From Caenispirillum bisanense (GTDB taxonomy: Bacteria; Pseudomonadota; Alphaproteobacteria; Rhodospirillales; Rhodospirillaceae): DNA of 64,000 nt. Both the position numbers and the translations under genes were made by a program. This document shows positions 7,629-15,094 of the stretch, in pieces. Below the pieces are notes generated by a model. The model was not told where the DNA came from. It did no database searches and saw only the letters and a list, made by a program, of their open reading frames with translations. The first letter of the stretch is position 1. Each line of letters opens with the position of its first letter. Location: positions 1 to 64,000 of the forward strand of contig NZ_OCNJ01000014.1 in the NCBI RefSeq assembly GCF_900230255.1, written 5' to 3'.

Positions 7629-8432
7629 ATGTCCGCCTTCCGTGCCGTCCGCCGTTCCTCCCGCCGTGCCGCCGTCGGGGCCGTCGTCGCCCTGCCGCTG
7701 GCGCTCGGCGCCTGCGCCGGGGATTCGACCGGCCTCGGCATCAACCTGGTGTCCGAGCAGCAGGTGGCCGAACTGGGCGCGCAGAGCTGGCAGCAGATGA
7801 GGCAGGAGATGCCGGCGTCGCGCAACGCCACCTACCAGCGCGCCGCCCGCCAGATCTCCGACCGCCTGCTGCAAGCCGCCGGCCTGAACCCGTCCGAGTG
7901 GGAGGTGCAGGTGTTCCAGGGCAAGGAGGCCAACGCCTTCGCCCTGCCGGGCCGCAAGATCGGCGTCTACGAGGGCATGTTCGGCGTCGCCAAGAACGAG
8001 GCCCAATTGGCCGCCGTGATCGGTCACGAGATCGGCCACGTCCAGGCCAACCATTCGCAGGAGCGCCTGTCGAGCCAGATGGCGACGCAACTCGGCGTCG
8101 ACCTCGCCGGGGCGGCGCTGGGGCAGGCGGGGCTCGGCCAGCCGCAGCAGGTGGCGGCGCTGCTCGGCGCCGGGGCGCAGTACGGCCTGCTGCTGCCCTA
8201 TTCGCGCAACCAGGAACTGGACGCCGACCGCCTCGGCCTCATGCACATGGCGCGGGCCGGCTACGATCCGCGGGCGGCGGTGGAACTGTGGCAGAACATG
8301 AGCGCCCAGGGCGGCGGCCAGCCGCCGGTCTTCGCCTCCACCCATCCGGGCCACGAGCAGCGCATTCAGCGCCTGCAGCAGCTGATGCCCGAAGCGCTGG
8401 CGGTCTACCGCGACGCCGGCGGGCGGGTGTAA
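7629..8432 (+). CDS. M48-family metalloprotease lipoprotein
   Basis: The 267-residue protein has a lipoprotein signal peptide with lipobox LALGAC (Cys29), so it is lipid-anchored, probably at the outer membrane facing the periplasm. The zinc site of M48 peptidases is intact: HEIGH at 133-137 and the distal Glu196 in NQELDADRLG. A conserved STHPGHEQRIQRL segment lies near the C-terminus. It corresponds to the short single-domain M48 proteases (LoiP/YcaL-like) that degrade damaged periplasmic or outer-membrane proteins, lacking the TPR part of BepA. It is the last gene before a strong terminator. Confidence 0.88.
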   Translation: MSAFRAVRRSSRRAAVGAVVALPLALGACAGDSTGLGINLVSEQQVAELGAQSWQQMRQEMPASRNATYQRAARQISDRLLQAAGLNPSEWEVQVFQGKEANAFALPGRKIGVYEGMFGVAKNEAQLAAVIGHEIGHVQANHSQERLSSQMATQLGVDLAGAALGQAGLGQPQQVAALLGAGAQYGLLLPYSRNQELDADRLGLMHMARAGYDPRAAVELWQNMSAQGGGQPPVFASTHPGHEQRIQRLQQLMPEALAVYRDAGGRV

Positions 8433-8453
8433 CGCCACCACGCCCGTAAAGGA

Positions 8454-8485
8454 AACGCCCGCGGCGACCGGCCGCGGGCGTTTTT
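8454..8485. terminator. bidirectional Rho-independent terminator
   Basis: A perfect 12-bp stem (8454-8465 with 8471-8482, loop GACCG) is followed on plus by a run of five T (8481-8485). On the other strand the stem is followed by TTTCCTTTAC. It lies between the convergent stops of the M48 protease (plus) and the GT2 gene (minus), and so should end both transcripts. Confidence 0.9.
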
Positions 8486-8490
8486 CGTGT

Positions 8491-9522
8491 CTATCGACTG
8501 GCAGCCGTCGCCGGCTCGGCCGGGCGGGGCCGCGGGCGGCGGGCGAGGGCGGGCACGCCGTCCTCGCCGCGCAGGCCGGCGAACCAGCCTTGCAGCGCCA
8601 CGAAGAAGTTGCGCACCGCGCCGTGCCGCAGGTACTGCGCCGTCAGCACCAGGGTGGTCAGCAGGATCACCGGGTAGAGGCGCGGGAAGAAGCGGCGGCT
8701 GAACAGCAGCTTGTTGCGCTCGTCCAGGTATACCGACAGGGCGGAGCGCTGGCGGCGCTGGGTGTTGGAGCCGATGGTGCTGCCGTGGTCGTGCGCCACC
8801 ACGGCGGCATGGGCGTATCCGAGCCGGTGGGCGCCGCGGCGGAAGCACCAGTCCACTTCCTCGTTGTAGAGGAAATAGCGCTCGTCCATCAGGCCGACGT
8901 CCTCGATGAAGGCGCGCGACACCAGCATGGAGGCACCGTTGACGTAGGTCGTCTCGGCCTCCACGGCGGCGATGTCGGGGGTGGCGTCGCCCGGCTGGTT
9001 GAGGCCGATGTTGAAGCCGCGCGCGATAAGCGGCCGCCAGCGGCCGCCATAAAGCTGCACCCGGCCGGTCTTGCGGAACACCAGTCGGCTGCCGACCATG
9101 CCGTAGGGGCCGCGCGCCAGATGGCGGTGCATCTCGGCGAGCGCGTCGGGGGCGGGTTCGGTGTCGGGGTTGAGCACCCACACGGCGTCCCACCGGCCGC
9201 CGGCCATGGCGTCGCGGATGGCGGTGTTGACGCCGCCGGCATAGCCCAGGTTCTCGCCGGGGCAGAGCACGCGCACAGTCTGGCCGCCGGGCTCCAGCCG
9301 GCCGTGCCAGACGAGCGGCCCGCCGGCGGGCTCCCCCTGGTCCGCCGGGGCGGCGGCGACGCGGCCGGCCAGCGCCTCCACCAGGGCGCGGGCGGCGGCA
9401 TGGCCGCCGTTCTCGCAGATGTGGACCGTGAAGGCGCCGTCGGTGGACCGCGCCAGCGCCCCCAGGCACTGGCGCACGTCGTCCGGGTTGCGGTAGCCGA
9501 CGATGGCGATGGCAGTGGTCAT
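8491..9522 (-). CDS. glycosyltransferase family 2 (rhamnosyltransferase-like)
   Basis: The 343-residue protein has a GT-A fold start (IAIVGYRNPDDVRQCLGAL), the nucleotide-sugar segment with NPDTEP (DxD-equivalent), NGASMLVSR, and the acceptor-side motif DERYFLYNEEVDWCFRRG typical of dTDP-rhamnose-type GT2 enzymes. A short hydrophobic stretch near residue 290 (YPVILLTTLVLTAQYL) probably anchors it at the inner membrane. It is the last gene of block A. Its likely job is adding a sugar to the lipid-linked repeat unit. The donor cannot be assigned firmly, although an RfbA-like gene for dTDP-sugars is in the same locus. Confidence 0.85.
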   Translation of the reverse strand: MTTAIAIVGYRNPDDVRQCLGALARSTDGAFTVHICENGGHAAARALVEALAGRVAAAPADQGEPAGGPLVWHGRLEPGGQTVRVLCPGENLGYAGGVNTAIRDAMAGGRWDAVWVLNPDTEPAPDALAEMHRHLARGPYGMVGSRLVFRKTGRVQLYGGRWRPLIARGFNIGLNQPGDATPDIAAVEAETTYVNGASMLVSRAFIEDVGLMDERYFLYNEEVDWCFRRGAHRLGYAHAAVVAHDHGSTIGSNTQRRQRSALSVYLDERNKLLFSRRFFPRLYPVILLTTLVLTAQYLRHGAVRNFFVALQGWFAGLRGEDGVPALARRPRPRPAEPATAASR

Positions 9523-9556
9523 GCGGCAGGTACTCCGTCTGCTGGACCGGCGGGCG

Positions 9557-10843
9557 TCACGACCGGGCGGTGGAGGAGGCGGCGCCCTGCGGCTCGGCCT
9601 CCGCCTGCGGTTCGAGCGCGATGGCCCCGCCGAGGCCGGCGTGGCGGTAGGCGGCGAGCAGCTTCGGCACCTCGTTGGTCCACTGCAGGTGGCTCATCAT
9701 GCGGTGGTAGCCGTAGACGGCCTTCTCGTGGCGCATGGTCTCGTCCACCAGCAGGCGGCGGGTCTGACGGGCGAAGTCGAGCAGGTCGCCGTTCTCGGCG
9801 TAGACGGCGGCATCAAGCGCCGAGCGGCGGCCTTCCACCAGGTCGAACTGCACCAGCGCCTTGCCCATGGCCATGTATTCCATGACCTTGTTCATGGTGC
9901 ACTTGGACGTGTAGTCGTTGCATGGATCGGGGCACAGGCCGATGTCGATGGACGACAGGGCGCGGTTCAGCGCCTCGCCGCGCAGGTAGCCGGTGAAGGT
10001 GACGTAGGGGGCGATGCCGAGGTCCTCCGCCAGCGCCATCAGGCTCTCGCGCTCCGGCCCGTCGCCGATGAGCAGGAAGTGGGTGTCGGTGTGGCCGAGG
10101 TCCTGCACGTAGTGGCGCACGATGCGCAGCAGGTCGTCGACGCCGTCCTGGCTGCCCATGATGCCGACGTAGCCGGCGATGTAGGTGGCCTTGGCGCGGA
10201 TCTCGGGCTCGGGCTCCGACGGCTTGAAGCGCGAGACGTCGGGGCCGCTGCGCACGATGAACACCGAGTCCGGGCTCTTGCCGCCGCGCTCGACGGCGAT
10301 CTGCTTGTAGCTCTCGTTGGTGCTGATGACGGCGTCGGCCAGCTTCATGCTGAGCTTTTCCGTCAACTGCATCATGCGGTGGCCGACGTCGCGGCGGCCG
10401 AACTTCTCGTAATAGAGTTCCGGCGTCAGGTCGTGGTGGTCGAAGATGAACTTGCGGCCGAGCAGCTTGAAGGGCGCGGCCACCAGGAAGATGAGGTCGG
10501 GCGGATTGGCGGCGTGGATGACGTCGAACCCGCGGGTGAAGAACACCCGCCACGCCAGCAGCGTCTGGAACAGCAGGGCGGCGGCGTATTCCAGCACGAA
10601 GCCCAGAGCCCCGCGCGCTTCCGTCGGCAGCGGGTGGCGATAGATGGCGATGCCCTCGATCTCCTCGAAGCTTTCCGTGTACTGGCGGCCCTTGGGGCAG
10701 ATGACGCTGACGGAATAGCCGGCGTCGCGCAGCGCGCGCGCCTCCTGCCAGACGCGGCGGTCGAAGGGCACCGGCAGGTTCTCGACGATCTTCAGGACGC
10801 GCCGGCCGCGCCCGCGGGTCGGCTGCTGGGAGTGGGCGGTCAT
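9557..10843 (-). CDS. glycosyltransferase family 4 (group 1)
   Basis: This 428-residue GT-B enzyme carries the N-terminal segment KIVENLPVPFDRRVWQEA that is characteristic of a GT4 subgroup in exopolysaccharide loci, the DHHDLTPELYYEKFG region, and a donor-binding C-terminal domain with IDIGLCPDPCNDYTSKCTMNK (split here by function, the latter binding the nucleotide sugar). The ATG at 10843 follows GGAGG by 5 bases; the in-frame ATG further upstream has no ribosome site. It sits between the SGNH hydrolase and the GT2 gene in block A, where it should extend the lipid-linked oligosaccharide on the cytoplasmic face. The exact sugar donor is unknown. Confidence 0.88.
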   Translation of the reverse strand: MTAHSQQPTRGRGRRVLKIVENLPVPFDRRVWQEARALRDAGYSVSVICPKGRQYTESFEEIEGIAIYRHPLPTEARGALGFVLEYAAALLFQTLLAWRVFFTRGFDVIHAANPPDLIFLVAAPFKLLGRKFIFDHHDLTPELYYEKFGRRDVGHRMMQLTEKLSMKLADAVISTNESYKQIAVERGGKSPDSVFIVRSGPDVSRFKPSEPEPEIRAKATYIAGYVGIMGSQDGVDDLLRIVRHYVQDLGHTDTHFLLIGDGPERESLMALAEDLGIAPYVTFTGYLRGEALNRALSSIDIGLCPDPCNDYTSKCTMNKVMEYMAMGKALVQFDLVEGRRSALDAAVYAENGDLLDFARQTRRLLVDETMRHEKAVYGYHRMMSHLQWTNEVPKLLAAYRHAGLGGAIALEPQAEAEPQGAASSTARS

Positions 10844-10862
10844 GGTGTCCTCCGGAGTGGGA

Positions 10863-11642
10863 TCACAGGGCGGCCGAGGCATCGCGGTCGCCGCAGGAAT
10901 GCGTCGGGTGGTCGGCCAGATGCCCGCGCAGCGCGTCGTTCATGCGCGCGTAGGCGGCCGGGGTGAGGTGCAGGGTGTCGCGCCGGAAGGCGTCGGGAAG
11001 GTCGCCCGCCGGCGCCAGGCGCTCCGCCAGGTCGAGCACCGCCACGCCGGGCGGGTCGGCGAGGCGGCGCAGGGCGTCGTTGGCGGCGGCGACGTGGTCG
11101 GTCACCGCCGGGTTCCACACCGCCCGGCGCAACAGCGAGGGCTCCGCCGGCGGCACGATGGTGGTCAGCACGAGGCAGGTGCCGGTCTCGGCGGCGGCGT
11201 CGGCCATGAGGGCGAAGGCGCTGCGCAAGTCGGCCGCGGCGCTGCGCTGGTGGTCGGCGTCGCCGAGGGAGGCGGCGACGAGGTCGTTGATGCCCGCCTG
11301 CACCACCACGACGGCGGGGCGGGCCTCGCGCAGAGCGGCTTCGAAGCGGCCGGTGAGCTGGCGCGCCGTTTCGCCCGGCAGGCCGCGCTCGGCGACCGCC
11401 AGATCGGCCGGCAGGTGGTGGCGCCAGTCGGCGACGCGCGAGTCGCCGATCAGCAGCACCCTCGGCCCCGGGCGGTCGGGCCAGGCCGCGCCGAAGGTGC
11501 GCTGCACCGGCGCCTCGGGCGCGGCGGCGTCGGCCAGCTTGCCGGCGACATAGAGTTCGCGCGCCGCCAGGGCGCCGCCCACTGCCAGCACGGCGAGCGC
11601 GGCGGCGACGGCCGTCACGACGAAGGTCCGGCGCGGTATCAC
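10863..11642 (-). CDS. SGNH/GDSL-family hydrolase, membrane-anchored or exported
   Basis: The 259-residue protein starts at a GTG that shares GTGA with the stop of the upstream acyltransferase. An N-terminal hydrophobic segment (about residues 8-27) acts as a signal or anchor. SGNH blocks follow: IGDSRVADW with the nucleophile Ser, a Gly in block II, AGINDL (block III Asn) and DTLHLTPAAY containing the catalytic Asp and His. Such enzymes remove O-acetyl or other ester groups from polysaccharides, or occasionally transfer them. Coupling to an acyltransferase suggests that adding and removing acyl decorations are handled by neighbouring genes. Substrate is inferred from context. Confidence 0.82.
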   Translation of the reverse strand: MIPRRTFVVTAVAAALAVLAVGGALAARELYVAGKLADAAAPEAPVQRTFGAAWPDRPGPRVLLIGDSRVADWRHHLPADLAVAERGLPGETARQLTGRFEAALREARPAVVVVQAGINDLVAASLGDADHQRSAAADLRSAFALMADAAAETGTCLVLTTIVPPAEPSLLRRAVWNPAVTDHVAAANDALRRLADPPGVAVLDLAERLAPAGDLPDAFRRDTLHLTPAAYARMNDALRGHLADHPTHSCGDRDASAAL

Positions 11643-12217
11643 GCGGCCCCGCGTTCCGCCGCCGCGGCGGCGACGGCCTGCTCGTACTCGTCGAGCAGGA
11701 TGCCGAAGGCGCGGGTGCGGATGCCGCTCTTCACCACCTTGGCCGGATTGCCGGCGACGATGCTGTGCGACGGCACGTCGGCAGTCACCACCGCGCCCGA
11801 GCCGACGATCACCTGATCGCCGATGGTGACGCCGGGCATGACGATGGCGTTGGCGCCGACGAAGCAGTTGCGGCCGATGCGGGTGTCGCAGTGGATCAGC
11901 CGCGACATGTCGTGCGACAGCACCACGGCGCCGAAGGCCAGGTAGGTGTCGGCGCCGATGTGGACGCCGCGCGGGTTGGTGAAGTCGAGCCGCGTCTTCA
12001 GCGAGAACCGCACGCTTGGGTGCAGGTCCATCCTGAGGATGCGGCGATACACCCAGCAGCGGCTCCACACGATGCCGTTGCGCAGGTGCATGACCAGCCG
12101 GCGCAGCGGTCCCTTGCGGTGCGGCCGGTGGCGCCGGGCGCGGGCGCCGCCGGCGGCCTTGCGCTCGGGCGCCTCGGCCAGGGGCGCGGCGGCGGGGGAG
12201 GTCGTGGTGGTGGACAT
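11639..12217 (-). CDS. left-handed beta-helix O-acyltransferase (CysE/LacA/NodL superfamily)
   Basis: The 192-residue protein contains imperfect hexapeptide repeats in the C-terminal two-thirds (IGRNCFVGANAIVMPGVTIG and VIVGSGAVVTADVPSH) and the family ending IVAGNPAKVV. These enzymes transfer an acetyl group from acetyl-CoA to a sugar hydroxyl in the cytoplasm as trimers. A basic, alanine-rich N-terminal extension of about 45 residues precedes the domain. It lies between the sugar transferase and the SGNH hydrolase in block A, so it probably acetylates the exopolysaccharide precursor. Confidence 0.85.
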   Translation of the reverse strand: MSTTTTSPAAAPLAEAPERKAAGGARARRHRPHRKGPLRRLVMHLRNGIVWSRCWVYRRILRMDLHPSVRFSLKTRLDFTNPRGVHIGADTYLAFGAVVLSHDMSRLIHCDTRIGRNCFVGANAIVMPGVTIGDQVIVGSGAVVTADVPSHSIVAGNPAKVVKSGIRTRAFGILLDEYEQAVAAAAAERGAA

Positions 12218-12237
12218 GGGTCGCTCCCTTGCCGGTC

Positions 12238-13815
12238 TCAGTAGGCAGTCTTCTGGAACCAGATGCGCAGGCCCGTGAGCAGGATGATCTTGATGTCCAG
12301 CAGCACCGACCAGTTGTCGATGTACTGAAGGTCGTGCTCGACGCGCTGGCGCATCTTCTCGTCCGTGTCGGTTTCGCCGCGCAGGCCGTTGACCTGCGCC
12401 CACCCGGTAATGCCGGGGCGGACGTTGTGGCGGGCGAAGTACTGGTCGATGAGGCGGCCGTAGAGCTCGTTGTGGGGCACGGCGTGCGGCCGCGGGCCGA
12501 CCAGCGACATGTCGCCCTTGATGACGTTCAAAAGCTGCGGCAGCTCGTCCAGGCTTGTGCGGCGGATGAAGCGGCCGATGCGGGTGATGCGCGGGTCGTC
12601 GCGCGTCGCCTGCCTGGTGCCGCTGTCCGGCACCGGCCCGGTGTACATGCTGCGGAACTTGAAGATGTCGAAGACCTGGTTGTTGAAGCCGTAGCGCTTC
12701 TGGCGGAACAGCGCCGGGCCGGGGCTCTCCAGCCGGATCGCGAGCGCGAGGCCGAGCATGATCGGCGACAGCGCCAGCAGCATGAGGCTGGCCAGGATCA
12801 CGTCCTCGCAGCGCTTGACGAAGCCCATGGGCTCGTCGATGCGCGAGTTGGCGACGGTGAACACGGGCACGCCGGCGATACGCTCTATGTCGGGCACCTT
12901 GGCGCCCCAGATGAGGTCGTGCGGCACCAGGTCGATGCGCACCGGCGTCTGCGACATCTTGTTCAGCAACTGGCGGATGCGGTCGTCGGCCTGCCAGGGC
13001 AGGGTGACGATGACGCGGTCGATGGGCTGCTGACGCAGGTTGGCGAGCAGGTCCTCGGTGGTGCCGCGCACGCAGTGGCGGCCGAGCGCCGGCGGGCAGC
13101 GGCGCAGGCGGTCGTCGTAGAGGCCGATCACTTCGACGTCGCCGCCCGTGTTGTTGATGCGCTCGAGGATGCCGCGCGCCCGGTCGTTGACGCCGAGCAG
13201 CGCGATGCGCTCGCGCAGCAGGCCGCGGGCCCGCTGGCGGTGGACGACGGCGCCGGCGACGATGTGGTTGATCGCGACCAGCGCGACCGCCAGCCCGAAG
13301 GCCAGCGCGAGCCACAGGCGCGACGTCTCCTTCAGGTAGCCGACGGCGAAGGAGCAGGCCAGCACCGCCGCCGTCGCCGACAGCAGGCCGAGGAACAGGG
13401 CGTTGATGTGCTGGCTGGAATTCTTGAGGGTGTTGACCGCATAGGCGCCGTGCATCTGCAGCACGGCGAGCGTCATGAGCAGCGACGCGCCGACGAACAT
13501 CAGGTCGCGCGAGGTCATCAGGACGGTTTCGAAGCGGATGGCGTAGGCTGCCACGGCGGCGACGAAGAGCGCCGCGGCATCGGCCACCATCAGGCCGTTC
13601 TGGATCATGCGCCAGGCGGCGCGGACGTATTGGTGGCGCGCCCCGGCGCCCGGCGCCGCCCCGAACCGGTCGGCCGGCGCCCTGGCGGTGGGCAGGGGAA
13701 CCGCGGCGGCGGCGGCGCCGGCGCGGTCAGGGGCCATGGTGTCAAGCGTGTCGTCGGCGGCGAAGGCGGCGGCCGCGACCGGGCCGACCTCCTGCTTGTG
13801 CAACGCTTGGCTCAT
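12238..13815 (-). CDS. undecaprenyl-phosphate sugar phosphotransferase (WbaP/WcaJ type)
   Basis: The 525-residue integral membrane protein has an alanine-rich cytoplasmic start, four to five predicted transmembrane helices (about residues 75-205), a central CoA-binding-like Rossmann domain (IALLGVNDRARG), and a C-terminal bacterial sugar transferase domain with RQKRYG, FKFRSMY, RRTSLDELPQLLNV and GPRPHA. It moves a sugar-1-phosphate from its UDP carrier to undecaprenyl phosphate, the committed first step of repeat-unit assembly. GGGAGA precedes the ATG by 6 bases. As first gene of block A it fits the initiating enzyme, with the following transferases extending its product. Glucose or galactose specificity cannot be decided. 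Confidence 0.92.
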   Translation of the reverse strand: MSQALHKQEVGPVAAAAFAADDTLDTMAPDRAGAAAAAVPLPTARAPADRFGAAPGAGARHQYVRAAWRMIQNGLMVADAAALFVAAVAAYAIRFETVLMTSRDLMFVGASLLMTLAVLQMHGAYAVNTLKNSSQHINALFLGLLSATAAVLACSFAVGYLKETSRLWLALAFGLAVALVAINHIVAGAVVHRQRARGLLRERIALLGVNDRARGILERINNTGGDVEVIGLYDDRLRRCPPALGRHCVRGTTEDLLANLRQQPIDRVIVTLPWQADDRIRQLLNKMSQTPVRIDLVPHDLIWGAKVPDIERIAGVPVFTVANSRIDEPMGFVKRCEDVILASLMLLALSPIMLGLALAIRLESPGPALFRQKRYGFNNQVFDIFKFRSMYTGPVPDSGTRQATRDDPRITRIGRFIRRTSLDELPQLLNVIKGDMSLVGPRPHAVPHNELYGRLIDQYFARHNVRPGITGWAQVNGLRGETDTDEKMRQRVEHDLQYIDNWSVLLDIKIILLTGLRIWFQKTAY

Positions 13816-13898
13816 GTAACGTCTCCCATGCGAGTCTTTCCCGAAAGCTGCGGTACTGGGAAACCACACGGCCGCCCGACATGGCGGCGGCAGGGTCA

Positions 13899-13977
13899 CC
13901 GGCAAGGCCGCCCGTGGCGAACGGCCGCAAGGATCCTTCGGCCGTTCGCCACGACGATGGGCGGGCGGCCTTGCCGG
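13899..13977. other. 29-bp inverted repeat, candidate attenuator or terminator
   Basis: Two collinear perfect stems make one long hairpin: 13899-13913 with 13963-13977 (15 bp) and 13914-13927 with 13939-13952 (14 bp). An 11-nt loop (13928-13938) and a single 10-nt bulge (13953-13962) interrupt it. No T-run follows on either strand. It lies between the VPLPA-CTERM gene and the first gene of block A, 84 bases before that gene's start, so it could stop readthrough or form a leader structure for the exopolysaccharide operon. Confidence 0.55.
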
Positions 13978-13994
13978 CTTTCTCTGTGAGAGCA

Positions 13995-14017
13995 ACCGGC
14001 CGGGGTTACCGGCCGGT
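13995..14017 (-). terminator. hairpin 3' of the VPLPA-CTERM gene
   Basis: A perfect 9-bp GC-rich stem (13995-14003 with 14009-14017, loop GGTTA) begins 16 bases after the stop of the surface-protein gene on the minus strand. The following minus-strand sequence is not T-rich, so it may act as a weak or Rho-assisted terminator or as a 3'-end stabiliser. Confidence 0.4.
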
Positions 14018-14032
14018 CGCGACGAGCGCGCC

Positions 14033-14608
14033 TCAGGCGGCGGCCGCCATGGTCTTGCCCGCGTTCTTCTTCTTGCGGAGGCGACCGGCGACGGCGAGGC
14101 CGGCGACGGCGGCGCCGAACAGGGGCAGCGCGGCGGGCAGCGGCACCGGCGCGACCGACAGGCTGCCGCCCAGCGCGAGGGTGGCGTTGCCCGGCACGGT
14201 GCCGGTGGTCTGCAGGTAGTAGCTCTCACCGGCGGTGAGCATGCCCTCGTACTGCAGGGCCTCGAACTGCGCGGTCACCGGACCGACGACCAGGTTCTCG
14301 TAGTCGGATTCCGCCAGCATGGTGCCCGAGCCCGGCGTGCCCTGGAACAGGGCGAGGGTCAGGTCCTGGATGGCGTTGGCCGCCGAGGCCATGGCGACGG
14401 TCAGGCTGGAGCTCAGCTTGAAGGCGCCTTCCGGCATCTCGAAGGTGTAGGAGTTGTCGAAGGAGCCGGTCACCGGGGCATAGAAGCCAGCGCTGTAGTT
14501 GCCCTGAGCACCCTCGTCCAGCGACAGGTTATAGGTCGCCGCGTCGGCGGTCCCGGCTGCACCCAGCGCGAGGAATCCGGTGATCGCGGCAATGGCTAGG
14601 GTTTTCAT
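14033..14608 (-). CDS. VPLPA-CTERM (PEP-CTERM-like) surface protein, FxDxF type
   Basis: The 191-residue protein has a signal peptide (residues 1-23, GTADA) and a tripartite C-terminal sorting region: VPLPAALPLF at 155-164, a hydrophobic helix (165-175) and a basic tail RLRKKK. This is the signal recognised and cleaved by an exosortase, here presumably the fusion enzyme at 20145. The mature domain contains FDNSYTFEMP (50-59), matching the FxDxF variety of PEP-CTERM proteins thought to be secreted matrix or surface components. I chose the ATG at 14608 because GGAGAAG precedes it. The gene is monocistronic and divergent from the PrsT operon. Confidence 0.88.
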   Translation of the reverse strand: MKTLAIAAITGFLALGAAGTADAATYNLSLDEGAQGNYSAGFYAPVTGSFDNSYTFEMPEGAFKLSSSLTVAMASAANAIQDLTLALFQGTPGSGTMLAESDYENLVVGPVTAQFEALQYEGMLTAGESYYLQTTGTVPGNATLALGGSLSVAPVPLPAALPLFGAAVAGLAVAGRLRKKKNAGKTMAAAA

Positions 14609-15094
14609 TCGCTTCTCCACGAGAAATTTGGGCATAGGGCGATTGGCAGTTCCGACGTTCAGTCAGAACCCCTGCCGCAACGCACCATGCGGAAAACCAG
14701 TTCTCGAAGAAAAGTCACGTACACATCGAGAAATAACGAAACAAGGGGGTGGCACGTCATAAGACTTAATGTGACAAATGTCCCATTTCGGAAATACCGG
14801 AACCGGCGAAGGTTCAACAGCCTTGCGCATGGCGGTCTCGAAGCAATGACAATGCTCGGCTATTCAAGAAAACTGGGCCTCTAGAAATGCCTTTATGTTT
14901 TTCGTAGGTAGGCGGCCACCACTCCTGAACGTAAACCGACCAGACGATCCTGCGGCCACGCCATACGCCTCGACGGACGCCCGGCGGGCGGGTCCGGTCC
15001 GCGCCCTGCCTCCTTTGAGGTAGGCGGAATTCTCCGGCCACGTTTCGCGAAGGAAAGGTGTTCTTGGCGGAGCGCATTCTGGACGGAAAGGACG
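14609..15094. promoter_or_regulatory. 486-bp divergent intergenic region
   Basis: This gap separates the VPLPA-CTERM gene (minus) from block B (plus) and is AT-richer than surrounding coding DNA, as expected for promoters on both sides. I see no convincing coding sequence. A loose sigma-54-like GG-N10-GC spacing occurs at 14831-14844 on plus but lacks the TT of the -12 element. Half of a CRP-like site (TGTGA) occurs near 14774 without its partner. No site can be assigned with confidence. Confidence 0.5.

Noticed and set aside
14770-14790. CRP-like TGTGA with downstream TCCCA
   Set aside because: Only one half-site matches; no symmetry with TCACA.
14831-14844. Sigma-54-like GG-N10-GC spacing upstream of prsT
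   Set aside because: Only the GG and GC dinucleotides fit; the TT of the -12 element is AA, and such matches are common by chance.
14687-14884. 65-residue open frame in the divergent gap before prsT
   Set aside because: No ribosome site, no recognisable features, and it lies where promoters are expected.
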